From JAFAMS01 sp963715815 (GTDB lineage: Bacteria; Vulcanimicrobiota; Vulcanimicrobiia; Vulcanimicrobiales; Vulcanimicrobiaceae): a stretch of DNA of 64,000 bases. The position numbers and the translations under genes are program-made. Positions 55,676 through 63,981 of the stretch are shown in pieces; positions within the stretch are counted from its first letter, which is position 1; every line of letters starts with the position of its first letter. The notes beneath the pieces are model-generated. The model did no database searches and was not told where the DNA came from. It was given only the letters and a program-made list of their open reading frames with translations. The stretch spans positions 1,984,001 through 2,048,000 of the forward strand of contig OY970278.1 in NCBI GenBank assembly GCA_963715815.1, written 5' to 3'.

Positions 55676-56328
55676 TGTGAAGCTGCCACGTCCTGGAATC
55701 CAAGTGCGTGGGCGATTTCCTTAGAAACATTTTCGACCGATTTCGTTGCGTCGACTTTGACCAGACGGCCGCGACGAGCGTCGGCATAATAAGCGATCAG
55801 AGGCTCCGTCTGCCTGTGGTAAACCTCCAAGCGATGCCTGACTGCTTCGGGTTTATCGTCCTCACGCTGGACGAGCGACGTTCCGTCGGCGTCGACTCGA
55901 TCCGACGGCGGCGGGCTGAAGCGTTCGTGAAAAACGCGGCCCGTCTTGGGATTCACCCACCGGCCAGTCAGCCGATCGTGAATCATTGCCTCTTCGACGT
56001 CAAACAAGATGACCGTATACGGACGGTTCTTTCGGTGCAGCAGACCGTCCAGCGCTTCCGCCTGCGGTACCGTGCGCGGAAAACCGTCGAACAGGGCACC
56101 CGGCAGAGACTCAAGCGCCTTCTCGACAACCGCGATGATGATGTCGTCGGGGACGAGATCGCCGCGATCCATGTACGACTGCGCGAGTTTGCCCAGCTCC
56201 GTGCCTTCCATGCGGTTCTTGCGCAGCATGTCCCCGGTCGAGAGCTGGTGCAAGCCGTGCAGTTTCTCGAGAATCTGCGCTTGCGTACCCTTGCCGGCAC
56301 CCGGTGGGCCTAAAAAGATAACGTCCAT
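55672..56328 (-). CDS. adk: adenylate kinase
   Basis: The 218-residue enzyme has the P-loop FLGPPGAGKGTQAQ, DGFPRTVPQAEALD, and a LID with GRWVNPKTGRVFHERFSPP that lacks the four zinc cysteines. The Cys-free LID is the common form in many bacteria. It is followed by map and preceded by copy C of the recurrent element. Confidence 0.97.
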   Translation of the reverse strand: MDVIFLGPPGAGKGTQAQILEKLHGLHQLSTGDMLRKNRMEGTELGKLAQSYMDRGDLVPDDIIIAVVEKALESLPGALFDGFPRTVPQAEALDGLLHRKNRPYTVILFDVEEAMIHDRLTGRWVNPKTGRVFHERFSPPPSDRVDADGTSLVQREDDKPEAVRHRLEVYHRQTEPLIAYYADARRGRLVKVDATKSVENVSKEIAHALGFQDVAASQ

Positions 56329-56365
56329 TTAACCGCGCTCCGCCCCAGGCTCCGCGGCACGATGC
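56329..56365 (-). repeat. recurrent leader element, copy C (before adk)
   Basis: On the minus strand CCGCGGAGCCTGGGGCGGAGCGCGG lies a few bases before the adk ATG; here the upstream hairpin arm differs (CTGCAGCATCGTG...). It is the shortest match of the three copies. Confidence 0.5.
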
Positions 56366-56387
56366 TGCAGCGCTCGCTCCATCGCCA

Positions 56388-57677
56388 TTACCGTTTTATG
56401 AACCCGCGATAGTCGCGCATCGCGAGACGCGCTTCGATCTGCGTCATCGTGTCGAGCGCGACGCCGACGACGATCAAGAGCGACGTCGAGCCAAGATAAA
56501 ACGTCGTTACGCCGAGACCACGCTGCATCGTCGAAGGCAGAATCGCTAAGAGGCCGAGGTAAAAGGCCGAGACCGTTGTGATCCGCAAAAGAATCTTGTT
56601 GATGTAATCGACAGTCGGCTGACCCGGGCGGATGCCGGGAATGAACGATCCGTTCTTCTTCAGGTTGTCCGCGATGTCGCGTGTATTGACGACGATTGCG
56701 CTATAGAAGAACGTGAACATCACGACCAAGACAAAATAGACCGCGTTATAGAGGAACGAGCTGGGACTGAACCACGTGTTCAGAAAACTCGAAACGGCAG
56801 CACCCGGCCCGGTCTGGGTCGTACCTAGCCACGAGAGCGCTTGCTGCGGCAGAAGCAAGATCGAGATCGCGAAGATGATCGAGATGACGCCGGCGTTATT
56901 GAGACGCAGCGGTATGTAGGACGAGCGGCCCGCATACATCTTGCGGCCGACGACGCGGCGCGCTTGTTGAACCGGAATGCGGCGCTGACCCTGATACATA
57001 AAGACGATCGAGATGACCGTGATGATCGCGATTGCGATGTAGAGCCCGAGGCCGAACCAGTTGAAGCCCGTCTTCTCACCGACCTGAATCGTTTGGCTCA
57101 GATACGTAGGGTAGCGCAAAACGATACCGACGAAGATGATCAGCGAGACGCCGTTACCGATACCCTTGTCGGTAATCTGCTCGCCCAGCCACATCAAGAA
57201 CAGCGTCCCCGCGACAAGTGCCGTGATCACGAACAGCGTGAACTGCAGGCTGGTGTCGTAGAACACGCCCGAGCGGTTCATCGCGATCGACATCGTCGTC
57301 CCTTGAACGATCGCGAGCACGATCGTCAGCCAGCGTGTATAGCGGCTGATCTTCTTGCGGCCTTCCTCGCCGCCGCGCTTCGCCAACTCTTCGAGCTGCG
57401 GGAGCACAACTGTCATCAGCTGCATGATGATCGACGCGTTGATGTACGGCGTGATTCCCATGGCGATGATCGAGAGCCGCTGCAAAGCGCCGCCCGAGAG
57501 AAAACCGAGGAAATTGTAAAACGTCCCCTGTGAGAGCAGCTGTTGCCAGCGCGGCACGTTGACGCCCGGGATCTGAACGTGGATCGTGTAGACGAACAGG
57601 GCGAACGCCAAGAAGACGAACCCTATCCTGTTCCGAATATCCGGGACGGTCCAAGCTGCGCGCAGATTGTCGAGCAA
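56388..57677 (-). CDS. secY: protein translocase subunit SecY
   Basis: The 429-residue ten-helix channel protein has VQIPGVNVPRWQQLL, GITPYINASIIMQLM, GNGVSLIIFVGI, the RRIPVQQARRVVGRKMY loop, and RLAMRDYRGFIKR at the end. It is encoded between rplO and adk as in most bacteria. Confidence 0.97.
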   Translation of the reverse strand: MLDNLRAAWTVPDIRNRIGFVFLAFALFVYTIHVQIPGVNVPRWQQLLSQGTFYNFLGFLSGGALQRLSIIAMGITPYINASIIMQLMTVVLPQLEELAKRGGEEGRKKISRYTRWLTIVLAIVQGTTMSIAMNRSGVFYDTSLQFTLFVITALVAGTLFLMWLGEQITDKGIGNGVSLIIFVGIVLRYPTYLSQTIQVGEKTGFNWFGLGLYIAIAIITVISIVFMYQGQRRIPVQQARRVVGRKMYAGRSSYIPLRLNNAGVISIIFAISILLLPQQALSWLGTTQTGPGAAVSSFLNTWFSPSSFLYNAVYFVLVVMFTFFYSAIVVNTRDIADNLKKNGSFIPGIRPGQPTVDYINKILLRITTVSAFYLGLLAILPSTMQRGLGVTTFYLGSTSLLIVVGVALDTMTQIEARLAMRDYRGFIKR

Positions 57678-57685
57678 CGAGGCTC

Positions 57686-58303
57686 CTATTCCTCGAAGCG
57701 CGCGCCCGCTGCGCTGAGCGCTTCGCGCGCACTGCCAGAGAACTCAACGTCGCGGAAAATCAACCCCTTCGGCAGCGCCTTACCGTCGCGCGTACCGCCG
57801 AGAATTTTGATGCCGTCGCGTACTTGCTTCACTTTGCCGGCTGAGGCCAGCGTCTGTGGATTGATCTCGAGCGACGCGTCCCAATCTGCAAGCTCCCACA
57901 GATTGACGACCGAATAGTTCGTGCGGAAATGTCCGATGTCGCGTGCTTTTTGCGAAACACCGAGCCTCTGCGGCAAGCGCCGCGCAAACGGCGTCTGTCC
58001 GCCTTCGAATGCAGGGCCTTTGCCGCCGCCCGAACGGACCGTCTGTCCTTTGCCGCCCTCGCCGCCGGTCTTCACGAGTCCCGAACCGTGACCACGGCCG
58101 ATGCGCAAACGCCCGGGACGTGAGCCCTTGTTCGGACGTACTTTTGAGAGCGTCATTAGATTTGCGCTGACTTCGAGATTGACTTCGGCTGCAACGCGTG
58201 CGGGCTTGGCTGCGGCAGCACGCTTGGGTGCGGCGGCCTTGGACGCAGTCTTCGTCGCCGAGGATGTCTTCTTCGCCGAGGATGTCTTCTTCGCGGCCGG
58301 CAT
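57686..58303 (-). CDS. rplO: 50S ribosomal protein L15 with Lys/Ala-rich N-terminal extension
   Basis: The conserved L15 core begins at about residue 50 (MTLSKVRPNKGSRPGR, RIGRGHGSGLVKTGGEGGKG). The first 49 residues are Lys/Ala/Ser-rich and contain a repeated AKKTSS unit, encoded by an imperfect 18-base tandem repeat near 58255-58291. The start at 58303 overlaps the rpsE stop as TAATG. The ATG at 58156 has no Shine-Dalgarno. No rpmD gene is present between rpsE and rplO. Confidence 0.9.
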   Translation of the reverse strand: MPAAKKTSSAKKTSSATKTASKAAAPKRAAAAKPARVAAEVNLEVSANLMTLSKVRPNKGSRPGRLRIGRGHGSGLVKTGGEGGKGQTVRSGGGKGPAFEGGQTPFARRLPQRLGVSQKARDIGHFRTNYSVVNLWELADWDASLEINPQTLASAGKVKQVRDGIKILGGTRDGKALPKGLIFRDVEFSGSAREALSAAGARFEE

Positions 58304-58809
58304 TAGGAGAAAATCTCCGAGACGTCTTTACCGCGCAAACGTGCAACACGTTCTGCCGTCTTGAGCGACCGCAGGGCTTCGATCGTCGCGTAAACGACGT
58401 TGATCGGGTTCGGCGAGCCGAGCGACTTGGTGAGGATGTCGTGAATCCCCGCGAGCTCGAGTACTGCGCGCATCGCACCACCCGCGATAACGCCCGTTCC
58501 CGGAGCTGCCGGCTTGAGCAGAACGCGACCGGCGCCAACTTGCATCGTCACCGCATGCGGAATCGTTCGCTCGACCATCGGAACGGCGATCAAAGATTTT
58601 TTTGCGCCTTCGACACCTTTGCGAATCGCTTCGGGGACTTCGCCGGCTTTGCCGATCGCGAAACCGACGCGTCCTTTACGATCGCCTACCACAACGAGCG
58701 CACTGAAGCTGAAGCGCTTACCGCCCTTGACGACTTTCGCAACGCGGTTGACGCGAACGACCGTTTCTTCCAGGCCGCCGCTATCGCGCTCTCTACCTCT
58801 CGAATGCAT
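58303..58809 (-). CDS. rpsE: 30S ribosomal protein S5
   Basis: The 168-residue protein has VNRVAKVVKGGKRFSFSALVV, VGFAIGKAGEVPEAIRKG and the C-terminal GSPNPINVVYATIEAL block. It overlaps rplO by one base. No L30 gene follows. Confidence 0.97.
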   Translation of the reverse strand: MHSRGRERDSGGLEETVVRVNRVAKVVKGGKRFSFSALVVVGDRKGRVGFAIGKAGEVPEAIRKGVEGAKKSLIAVPMVERTIPHAVTMQVGAGRVLLKPAAPGTGVIAGGAMRAVLELAGIHDILTKSLGSPNPINVVYATIEALRSLKTAERVARLRGKDVSEIFS

Positions 58810-59172
58810 TTAGAACTCCAACCCAGCTTCGCGCGCAGCTTGCGCCAGCGCAGCAACGCGACCGTGATACTTGCGGCCGCCGGTATCGAACACGACGGAC
58901 GTAATTCCTTGACCCTTCGCCTTGGCGGCGATCTCGCTGCCGATCCGCTTCGCGGCTTCGAGATTCGTCTTCGACTTCAGATCGGAAGCGATGCTCTTCT
59001 CGCGCGTCGAGCTCGATGCGAGTGTGTGGCCATTCGCATCGTCGACGATGACGGCATAGATGTGATGCAACGTGCGCTGCACTTGCAAGCGCGGGCGTCC
59101 GGCCGTGCCGGTAACCTTGCGGCGCAACCGGACATGACGTTTACGCCGCGAATCTGCTTTCGAAACCGGCAT
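58810..59172 (-). CDS. rplR: 50S ribosomal protein L18
   Basis: The 120-residue 5S-binding protein has RRKRHVRLRRKVTGTAGRPRL, HIYAVIVDD, and the GGRKYHGRVAALAQAAREAGL end. It is adjacent to rpsE and overlaps rplF by one base. Confidence 0.97.
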   Translation of the reverse strand: MPVSKADSRRKRHVRLRRKVTGTAGRPRLQVQRTLHHIYAVIVDDANGHTLASSSTREKSIASDLKSKTNLEAAKRIGSEIAAKAKGQGITSVVFDTGGRKYHGRVAALAQAAREAGLEF

Positions 59173-59720
59173 TACTTCTTCGCTCCCTTAGCAGCTTTGC
59201 CGAGCTTCTTGCGCACGACTTCGCCTTCGTATCGAATGCCTTTACCTTTGTACGGCTCCGGCGGACGAAGCTCCCGGATCTTCGCAGCGACTTGGCCGAC
59301 GAGCTGCTTGTCAATCCCGTCGACGTGAACCTTGGTCGTGCCCTCGACCGCAAACGAAATGCCCTTCGGCGCCGCGAATGTGATCGGATGCGAGTAACCC
59401 AGCGTGAAGTTGAGATTCTCGCCCGCTTTAGCGACGCGATAGCCGACGCCCTGAATCTCGAGGCTCTTACGAAAGCCCTTCGTGACGCCTTCGATCATGT
59501 TTGCAACGAGCGTGCGAGTCAAACCATGTGCTGCGCGCGCGATGCGTTGATCGTTCTTGCGCGTGACGTGGACTTTTCCGCTGTCGAGCTTTACGTCGAC
59601 GACCGCCAGAACGGATTGCGAGAGCTCGCCCTTCGGACCGCGCACGACGACGCGTGAATCGCCAATCTCGACGTTCACTTTCTCTGGGACGGGAAGCGGA
59701 AGTTTTCCAATACGGCTCAT
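59172..59720 (-). CDS. rplF: 50S ribosomal protein L6
   Basis: The 182-residue protein has SRIGKLPLPVPEKVNVEI, the VRGPKGELSQ loop, and the C-terminal RPPEPYKGKGIRYEGEVVRKK block. Length and order are typical. Confidence 0.97.
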   Translation of the reverse strand: MSRIGKLPLPVPEKVNVEIGDSRVVVRGPKGELSQSVLAVVDVKLDSGKVHVTRKNDQRIARAAHGLTRTLVANMIEGVTKGFRKSLEIQGVGYRVAKAGENLNFTLGYSHPITFAAPKGISFAVEGTTKVHVDGIDKQLVGQVAAKIRELRPPEPYKGKGIRYEGEVVRKKLGKAAKGAKK

Positions 59721-59727
59721 GACTTGG

Positions 59728-60129
59728 TTACCACACGTACGCCAGGACCTCGCCGCCGACGCCGGCGGCCTTGGCCTGCTTTCCTGAAAGAATACCTTTG
59801 CTTGTGGATATGATCACGATACCGAGCCCGCCGAGCACGCGCGGAATTTCGGTCTTGGCAGCGTAGACGCGCAAGCCTGGACGGCTGATGCGACGCAAGC
59901 CAGTGATGACTTTCTCGCGTTCCGGGCCGTACTTGAGCCGCACGCGCAGTACGCCTTGCGGACCTTCGGTGTGCATTGCAAAGTCGGAGATGAAGCCTTC
60001 GCCCTTGAGAATCTCCAAGATAGCGCGCTTCATCCGCGAAGCCGGCACGTCGACTGACTCGTGATTTGCCGTGTTCGCGTTGCGAATCCGCGTCAATAGA
60101 TCGGCGATCGGATCGGTGACGACTGACAT
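59728..60129 (-). CDS. rpsH: 30S ribosomal protein S8
   Basis: The 133-residue protein has DPIADLLTRIRNANTANHESV, VPASRMKRAILEILKGEGF, and the C-terminal ISTSKGILSGKQAKAAGVGG block. It is seven bases from rplF. Confidence 0.97.
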   Translation of the reverse strand: MSVVTDPIADLLTRIRNANTANHESVDVPASRMKRAILEILKGEGFISDFAMHTEGPQGVLRVRLKYGPEREKVITGLRRISRPGLRVYAAKTEIPRVLGGLGIVIISTSKGILSGKQAKAAGVGGEVLAYVW

Positions 60130-60132
60130 ATC

Positions 60133-60318
60133 CTACCAGCTCGCTTTCGTAATGCCGGGGATATAGCCGCGATGGGCATTTTCACGGAAGCATATCCGGC
60201 ACAAACCGAACTTACGATAGTACCCGCGCGAGCGGCCGCAAGCCAAGCACCGGTTATGCACGCGGACCTTGAACTTCTGCGGTCGTTTTGATTTCTCGAT
60301 GAGCGATGTCTTAGCCAT
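60133..60318 (-). CDS. rpsN: 30S ribosomal protein S14, zinc-binding type
   Basis: The 61-residue short S14 has four cysteines (C24, C27, C40, C43) in RCLACGRSRGYYRKFGLCRI, the type Z (zinc) form, and ends ITKASW. It overlaps rplE by one base. Confidence 0.97.
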   Translation of the reverse strand: MAKTSLIEKSKRPQKFKVRVHNRCLACGRSRGYYRKFGLCRICFRENAHRGYIPGITKASW

Positions 60319-60866
60319 CAGCGTCCCTTCTGCAACGGAAGTCCCATCGCGGTGAGGAACTCCGTCGCTTCTTCGTCGGTTCTCGCGCTCGTGACGATCA
60401 CGATGTCCATGCCGCGAGTCTTGTCGACTTTGTCAAAATTGATTTCCGGAAAGACGAGCTGCTCGCGCAGCCCCATGTTGTAGTTGCCGCGGCCGTCGAA
60501 CGACTTGCGCGAAAGCCCGCGGAAGTCGCGGATACGCGGCAGCACGATGTTAAAGAGCTTGTCGAGGAACATGTACATCCGCTCGCCTCGGAGCGTGACC
60601 TTGGCGCCGATCTTCATGCCTTGACGCAGCTTGAAGTTCGCGATCGACTTTTTGGCGGTCGTGCTGATCGCTTTTTGTCCCGTGATCGTTTGCAGATCGG
60701 CGATGGCAGCGTCGAGCGCTTTCGAATTGACGATCGCATCCGAGACCGACATGTTGACGACAACTTTTTGAAGCCGCGGAACCTGCATCGGATTCGTGTA
60801 ACCAAAACGCTCGACAAGCGTCTTGCGAACTTCGTTGTTATAACGTTCTTTCAGTCGCTCGGCCAT
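60318..60866 (-). CDS. rplE: 50S ribosomal protein L5
   Basis: The 182-residue protein has PMQVPRLQKVVVNMSVSDA, KSIANFKLRQGMKIGAKVTL, and ISTTAKKSI. It contacts 5S rRNA. Start and end match the family. Confidence 0.97.
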   Translation of the reverse strand: MAERLKERYNNEVRKTLVERFGYTNPMQVPRLQKVVVNMSVSDAIVNSKALDAAIADLQTITGQKAISTTAKKSIANFKLRQGMKIGAKVTLRGERMYMFLDKLFNIVLPRIRDFRGLSRKSFDGRGNYNMGLREQLVFPEINFDKVDKTRGMDIVIVTSARTDEEATEFLTAMGLPLQKGR

Positions 60867-61202
60867 TTAGCGCCCCTTCCCCGGGACGAGCAGCGTCTCG
60901 CCGCTCCGCGCGCTGACGCGCACGCGACCTTCGGACGATGGCGCACGACGGACGCGCGTCGGCGCGCTCGTCTTCGGATCGACGACCATCAGCGTAGAAA
61001 TCGGAATCGGCGCTTCCTTTTCGAAAATGCCGGCTTGGCGGGCGCCGCCAACGCCTTGCTTCGTGTGACGCTTGATGACGTTGATGCCCTCGACGAGCGC
61101 AGCGTTACGTTTCGGATAGACGGCCTTCACGATGCCGCGCTTTCCTTTTTCCTTGCCGCGGCGCAATACGACGGTGTCGCCTTTAACGATGCCGACAGCC
61201 AT
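60867..61202 (-). CDS. rplX: 50S ribosomal protein L24
   Basis: The 111-residue protein has IVKGDTVVLRRGKEKGKRGIV (KOW motif) and GINVIKRHTKQG. The C-terminal part is a little Arg-rich. It is adjacent to rplE and overlaps rplN by one base. Confidence 0.96.
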   Translation of the reverse strand: MAVGIVKGDTVVLRRGKEKGKRGIVKAVYPKRNAALVEGINVIKRHTKQGVGGARQAGIFEKEAPIPISTLMVVDPKTSAPTRVRRAPSSEGRVRVSARSGETLLVPGKGR

Positions 61203-61579
61203 TACAGCACCTCCGGAGCGAGCGACGCGATCTTAAGGAAGCCGCGGTCACGCAGCTCGCGGCAGACAGGCCCGAACACGCGCGTCCCGCGCGGATCCAG
61301 ATTGTCCTTTTCGCCGCGCAGAATCACGCACGCGTTTTCATCGAAGCGAATCGTCGAGCCATCCGAACGGCGTAACGGCTGTGCGCACCGAACGATCACG
61401 GCTTTGACGACCTGACCCTTCTTCACGGCAGCACCGGGGATTGCGCTCTTCACCGTTCCGACGATGACGTCGCCGACCGATGCATATGGATGACGGCTTC
61501 CGCCCGAGATGTGAATGCACAGAATCTCACGCGCGCCCGAATTGTCGGCGACGCGTAATCGCGTCTCTTGCTGAATCAT
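61202..61579 (-). CDS. rplN: 50S ribosomal protein L14
   Basis: The 125-residue protein has MIQQETRLRVADNSGAREIL, SVGDVIVGTVKSAIPGAAVKK, and GTRVFGPVCRELRDRGFLKI. The ATG 61579 is chosen by family fit; it overlaps the rpsQ stop as ATGA. Confidence 0.96.
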   Translation of the reverse strand: MIQQETRLRVADNSGAREILCIHISGGSRHPYASVGDVIVGTVKSAIPGAAVKKGQVVKAVIVRCAQPLRRSDGSTIRFDENACVILRGEKDNLDPRGTRVFGPVCRELRDRGFLKIASLAPEVL

Positions 61580-61842
61580 CGCGCGCGCTCCACGACCTCG
61601 ATCAAGCGCCAGCGCTTTTCTTTCGAAAGCGGGCGGCATTCTTGGATACGCACGACGTCACCGATTTTGGCGTCGTTGCTCTCGTCGTGCGCTTTGAATT
61701 TCGTCGACTTGCGCACGACCTTGCCATAAACCCCGTGCGCGGCCCGCGTCTCGCTGACCACGACGATCGTCTTGCTCATCTTGTCCGAAACGACGCGTCC
61801 CTGTTTGATACGCCGCCGGTTCAGACGCTTAGGCTGCTCCAT
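61576..61842 (-). CDS. rpsQ: 30S ribosomal protein S17
   Basis: The 88-residue OB-fold protein has QGRVVSDKMSKTIVVVSETR and DVVRIQECRPLSKEKRWRLIE. It overlaps rpmC by 14 bases, a longer overlap than its neighbours. Confidence 0.96.
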   Translation of the reverse strand: MEQPKRLNRRRIKQGRVVSDKMSKTIVVVSETRAAHGVYGKVVRKSTKFKAHDESNDAKIGDVVRIQECRPLSKEKRWRLIEVVERAR

Positions 61843-62056
61843 GAGATCCCTTTGCTTCGTTGATTCGTTTCTCGTTGATTAGCGTTTGGATGCGCGCGTA
61901 GGTACGGCGGATCTCGCGGATCTGACTCAGATCCGAGAGATGCCCGGTGCGAAGCTGGAAGCGCAGGTTAAAAAGCTCTTCCTTCGTTTCGCGCGCTTTG
62001 GTTTGAAGCTCGGGGATGCTCAGATCCCGCATCGCTTTCAGATCGCTCTTCTTCAT
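61829..62056 (-). CDS. rpmC: 50S ribosomal protein L29
   Basis: The 75-residue protein has ELQTKARETKEELFNLRFQL and IREIRRTYARIQTLINEK. It overlaps both rplP (four bases) and rpsQ. Confidence 0.96.
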   Translation of the reverse strand: MKKSDLKAMRDLSIPELQTKARETKEELFNLRFQLRTGHLSDLSQIREIRRTYARIQTLINEKRINEAKGSHGAA

Positions 62057-62478
62057 ACCGTTACCGCCTCGTCGCTCCGTGCGACGATCTTGGTTGCAAT
62101 CGGGAGCTTCGCGGCAGCCAATTGGAGTGCGCGGCGTCCCGTTGCGGCGTCCACGCCGGCAAGCTCAAAGAGAATCCGGCCGGGGCGAACGACCGCAACC
62201 CAGCCCTCCGGATTGCCTTTCCCCGAGCCCATGCGAACTTCAGCCGGCTTTTTCGTTATAGGCTTGTCCGGGAAGACTTTGATCCAGACTTTTCCGCCAC
62301 GTTTGATGTGACGCGTCAGCGCAACACGCGCAGCTTCAATCTGGCGATTTGTCATCCAGCACGGTTCGAGCGCCTTGAGACCCCAGTCGCCGAACGTTAA
62401 TGTATTGCCGGTTTGCGCTTTTCCGCTCATGCGGCCACGTTGAACTTTGCGCCATTTGACGCGCTTAGGAGTCAGCAT
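62053..62478 (-). CDS. rplP: 50S ribosomal protein L16
   Basis: The 141-residue protein has the L16 start MLTPKRVKWRKVQRGRMSGK, KVWIKVFPDKPITKKPAEVRM and GSGKGNPEGWVAVV. It overlaps rpsC by 14 bases. Confidence 0.97.
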   Translation of the reverse strand: MLTPKRVKWRKVQRGRMSGKAQTGNTLTFGDWGLKALEPCWMTNRQIEAARVALTRHIKRGGKVWIKVFPDKPITKKPAEVRMGSGKGNPEGWVAVVRPGRILFELAGVDAATGRRALQLAAAKLPIATKIVARSDEAVTV

Positions 62479-63496
62479 TCGTGCCTCGCTCCGCTTCGTC
62501 GGTCGCGGCTTCGCTCGCGATGTGTTGTACGGACGTCTGATCCGTTACACCGTGGCCGTGCTCTGCGGCTTGATCGTGCGTCTCGCCGCCGCCGTGCGCG
62601 CTGGTCGCATGGAAGTGTTCGGTCGCGGGAGGGCCGTCTTCGACAGACGCGAGCGACGACGAGTCGGCTTGCGCTACTTGGAAGGCGCGCTCCATCTCCG
62701 CAGCCAGCGGTGCATCGGCTGACGGATCGATCGCGTCGTTACCAAACTCATCCGGCGAGTTCGCGGTGGGCTCCGACGGGCGACGCTCGCGCCGTCCGCG
62801 TCCACCACGGTCGCGCCGTTGCGGTCCTCCGCGTTCTGCACGGTCAGCCGGACGCGCTTCGGCTCGCTGCTCCGGAAGCACTTCGCCTTTGTATATCCAA
62901 ACTTTTACGCCGATGCGTCCAAACGTCGTAAAGGCTTCGACGTGCGCGTAATCTATGTCGGCGCGTAGCGTGTGGAGCGGGACTTTTCCATCGAAGTTAC
63001 GCTCGGTGCGCGCGATTTCCGCGCCGCCCAAACGGCCGGAGACTTGTACTTTGATTCCGCGTGCGCCGGCCTTCATCGTGCGCATGATCGCCTGCTTCAT
63101 CGCGCGGCGGAACGCGATACGTTTCTCGAGCTGGTCGACGATGTTTTGTCCGACCAGGCGCGAGTCGAGCTCGGGGTGCTTGATCTCTCCGACGTTGACT
63201 TGGACTTGTTTCTTCGTCAGACGCTCGAGATTCTTACGAATCTCTTCGATGCCGACGCCGCGCTTGCCGATGATGATACCGGGTTTCGCGGTGTGAACGA
63301 TCACGCGCGTTTGGTTAGCGCGACGTTCGATCTCGACACGGCTGATTGCGGCAGCGCGCGTCATGCGTCCGAAGTATTTCCGGATCGCGGCGTCTTCGTG
63401 CAGCCACGCGCGATAGTTCTTTTTCTCGAACCAACGGCTGTCCCACGTCCGCGTGATCCCCAGGCGCAACCCGACGGGATGAATTTTCTGACCCAT
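62465..63496 (-). CDS. rpsC: 30S ribosomal protein S3 with long C-terminal extension
   Basis: Residues 1-210 are a normal S3 (MGQKIHPVGLRLGITRTW, KH domain with IIIGKRGVGIEEIRKNLERL, GVKVWIYKGEVLPEQ near 210). The total is 343 residues, so about 130 extra residues follow: first Arg/Gly-rich, then acidic, Ala/Ser-rich, and a His-rich stretch. Such a long tail is not part of the standard S3 fold. It is encoded in one open frame to the overlap with rplP. Confidence 0.95.
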   Translation of the reverse strand: MGQKIHPVGLRLGITRTWDSRWFEKKNYRAWLHEDAAIRKYFGRMTRAAAISRVEIERRANQTRVIVHTAKPGIIIGKRGVGIEEIRKNLERLTKKQVQVNVGEIKHPELDSRLVGQNIVDQLEKRIAFRRAMKQAIMRTMKAGARGIKVQVSGRLGGAEIARTERNFDGKVPLHTLRADIDYAHVEAFTTFGRIGVKVWIYKGEVLPEQRAEARPADRAERGGPQRRDRGGRGRRERRPSEPTANSPDEFGNDAIDPSADAPLAAEMERAFQVAQADSSSLASVEDGPPATEHFHATSAHGGGETHDQAAEHGHGVTDQTSVQHIASEAATDEAERGTNADS

Positions 63497-63981
63497 TATG
63501 CGTTGGCTTTCTTACGGGATGCGGTGCGCTTTTTGGGCGCAGCCTTTTTCTTACTACCTGCGGAAGCGGCAGCAGCCGGCGTAGTGCGGCGTGTTTTTTG
63601 CGCAACACTGATGACCGCGGCACCGCCCTTGCGGCGCGCGGATTGTGCCGGACGCTCGCCAACGACGATCGTGACGTGCGACATACGGCGGCGCTTGAAT
63701 GCGGCGCGGCCCTGCGCGCGCGGATCGATGCGCTTGGTGAAGCGGCCGCCCGGACCACCGTCAACCATGATGCGGCGGACATACAAGTCGTCGCCGGACA
63801 TGTTGTGATTGTTCTCGGCGTTTGCCGCGGCGCTGCGAAGAAGCTTCTCGATCGGCGCAGCCGCGAACACGCCCGCGAAACGCAACAGAACGAGCGCTTC
63901 TTTCACGCTCTTTCCGCGAATCGCATCGGCGACGCGACGAAGCTTGCGCGGCCCCACGCGCGCAAAGCGCAAATGGGCCAC
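63496..63981 (-). CDS. rplV: 50S ribosomal protein L22 (start may lie outside the window)
   Basis: The protein has FARVGPRKLRRVADAIRGKSV, EKLLRSAAANAENNHNM and MSHVTIVVGERPAQS. A Lys/Ala-rich C-terminal tail of about 40 residues follows the usual end. The frame starts at a GTG 63981, but it is open beyond it to the window edge and the upstream residues (AERTEA) would align with family N-termini, so the gene may begin outside. Confidence 0.93.
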   Translation of the reverse strand: MAHLRFARVGPRKLRRVADAIRGKSVKEALVLLRFAGVFAAAPIEKLLRSAAANAENNHNMSGDDLYVRRIMVDGGPGGRFTKRIDPRAQGRAAFKRRRMSHVTIVVGERPAQSARRKGGAAVISVAQKTRRTTPAAAASAGSKKKAAPKKRTASRKKANA

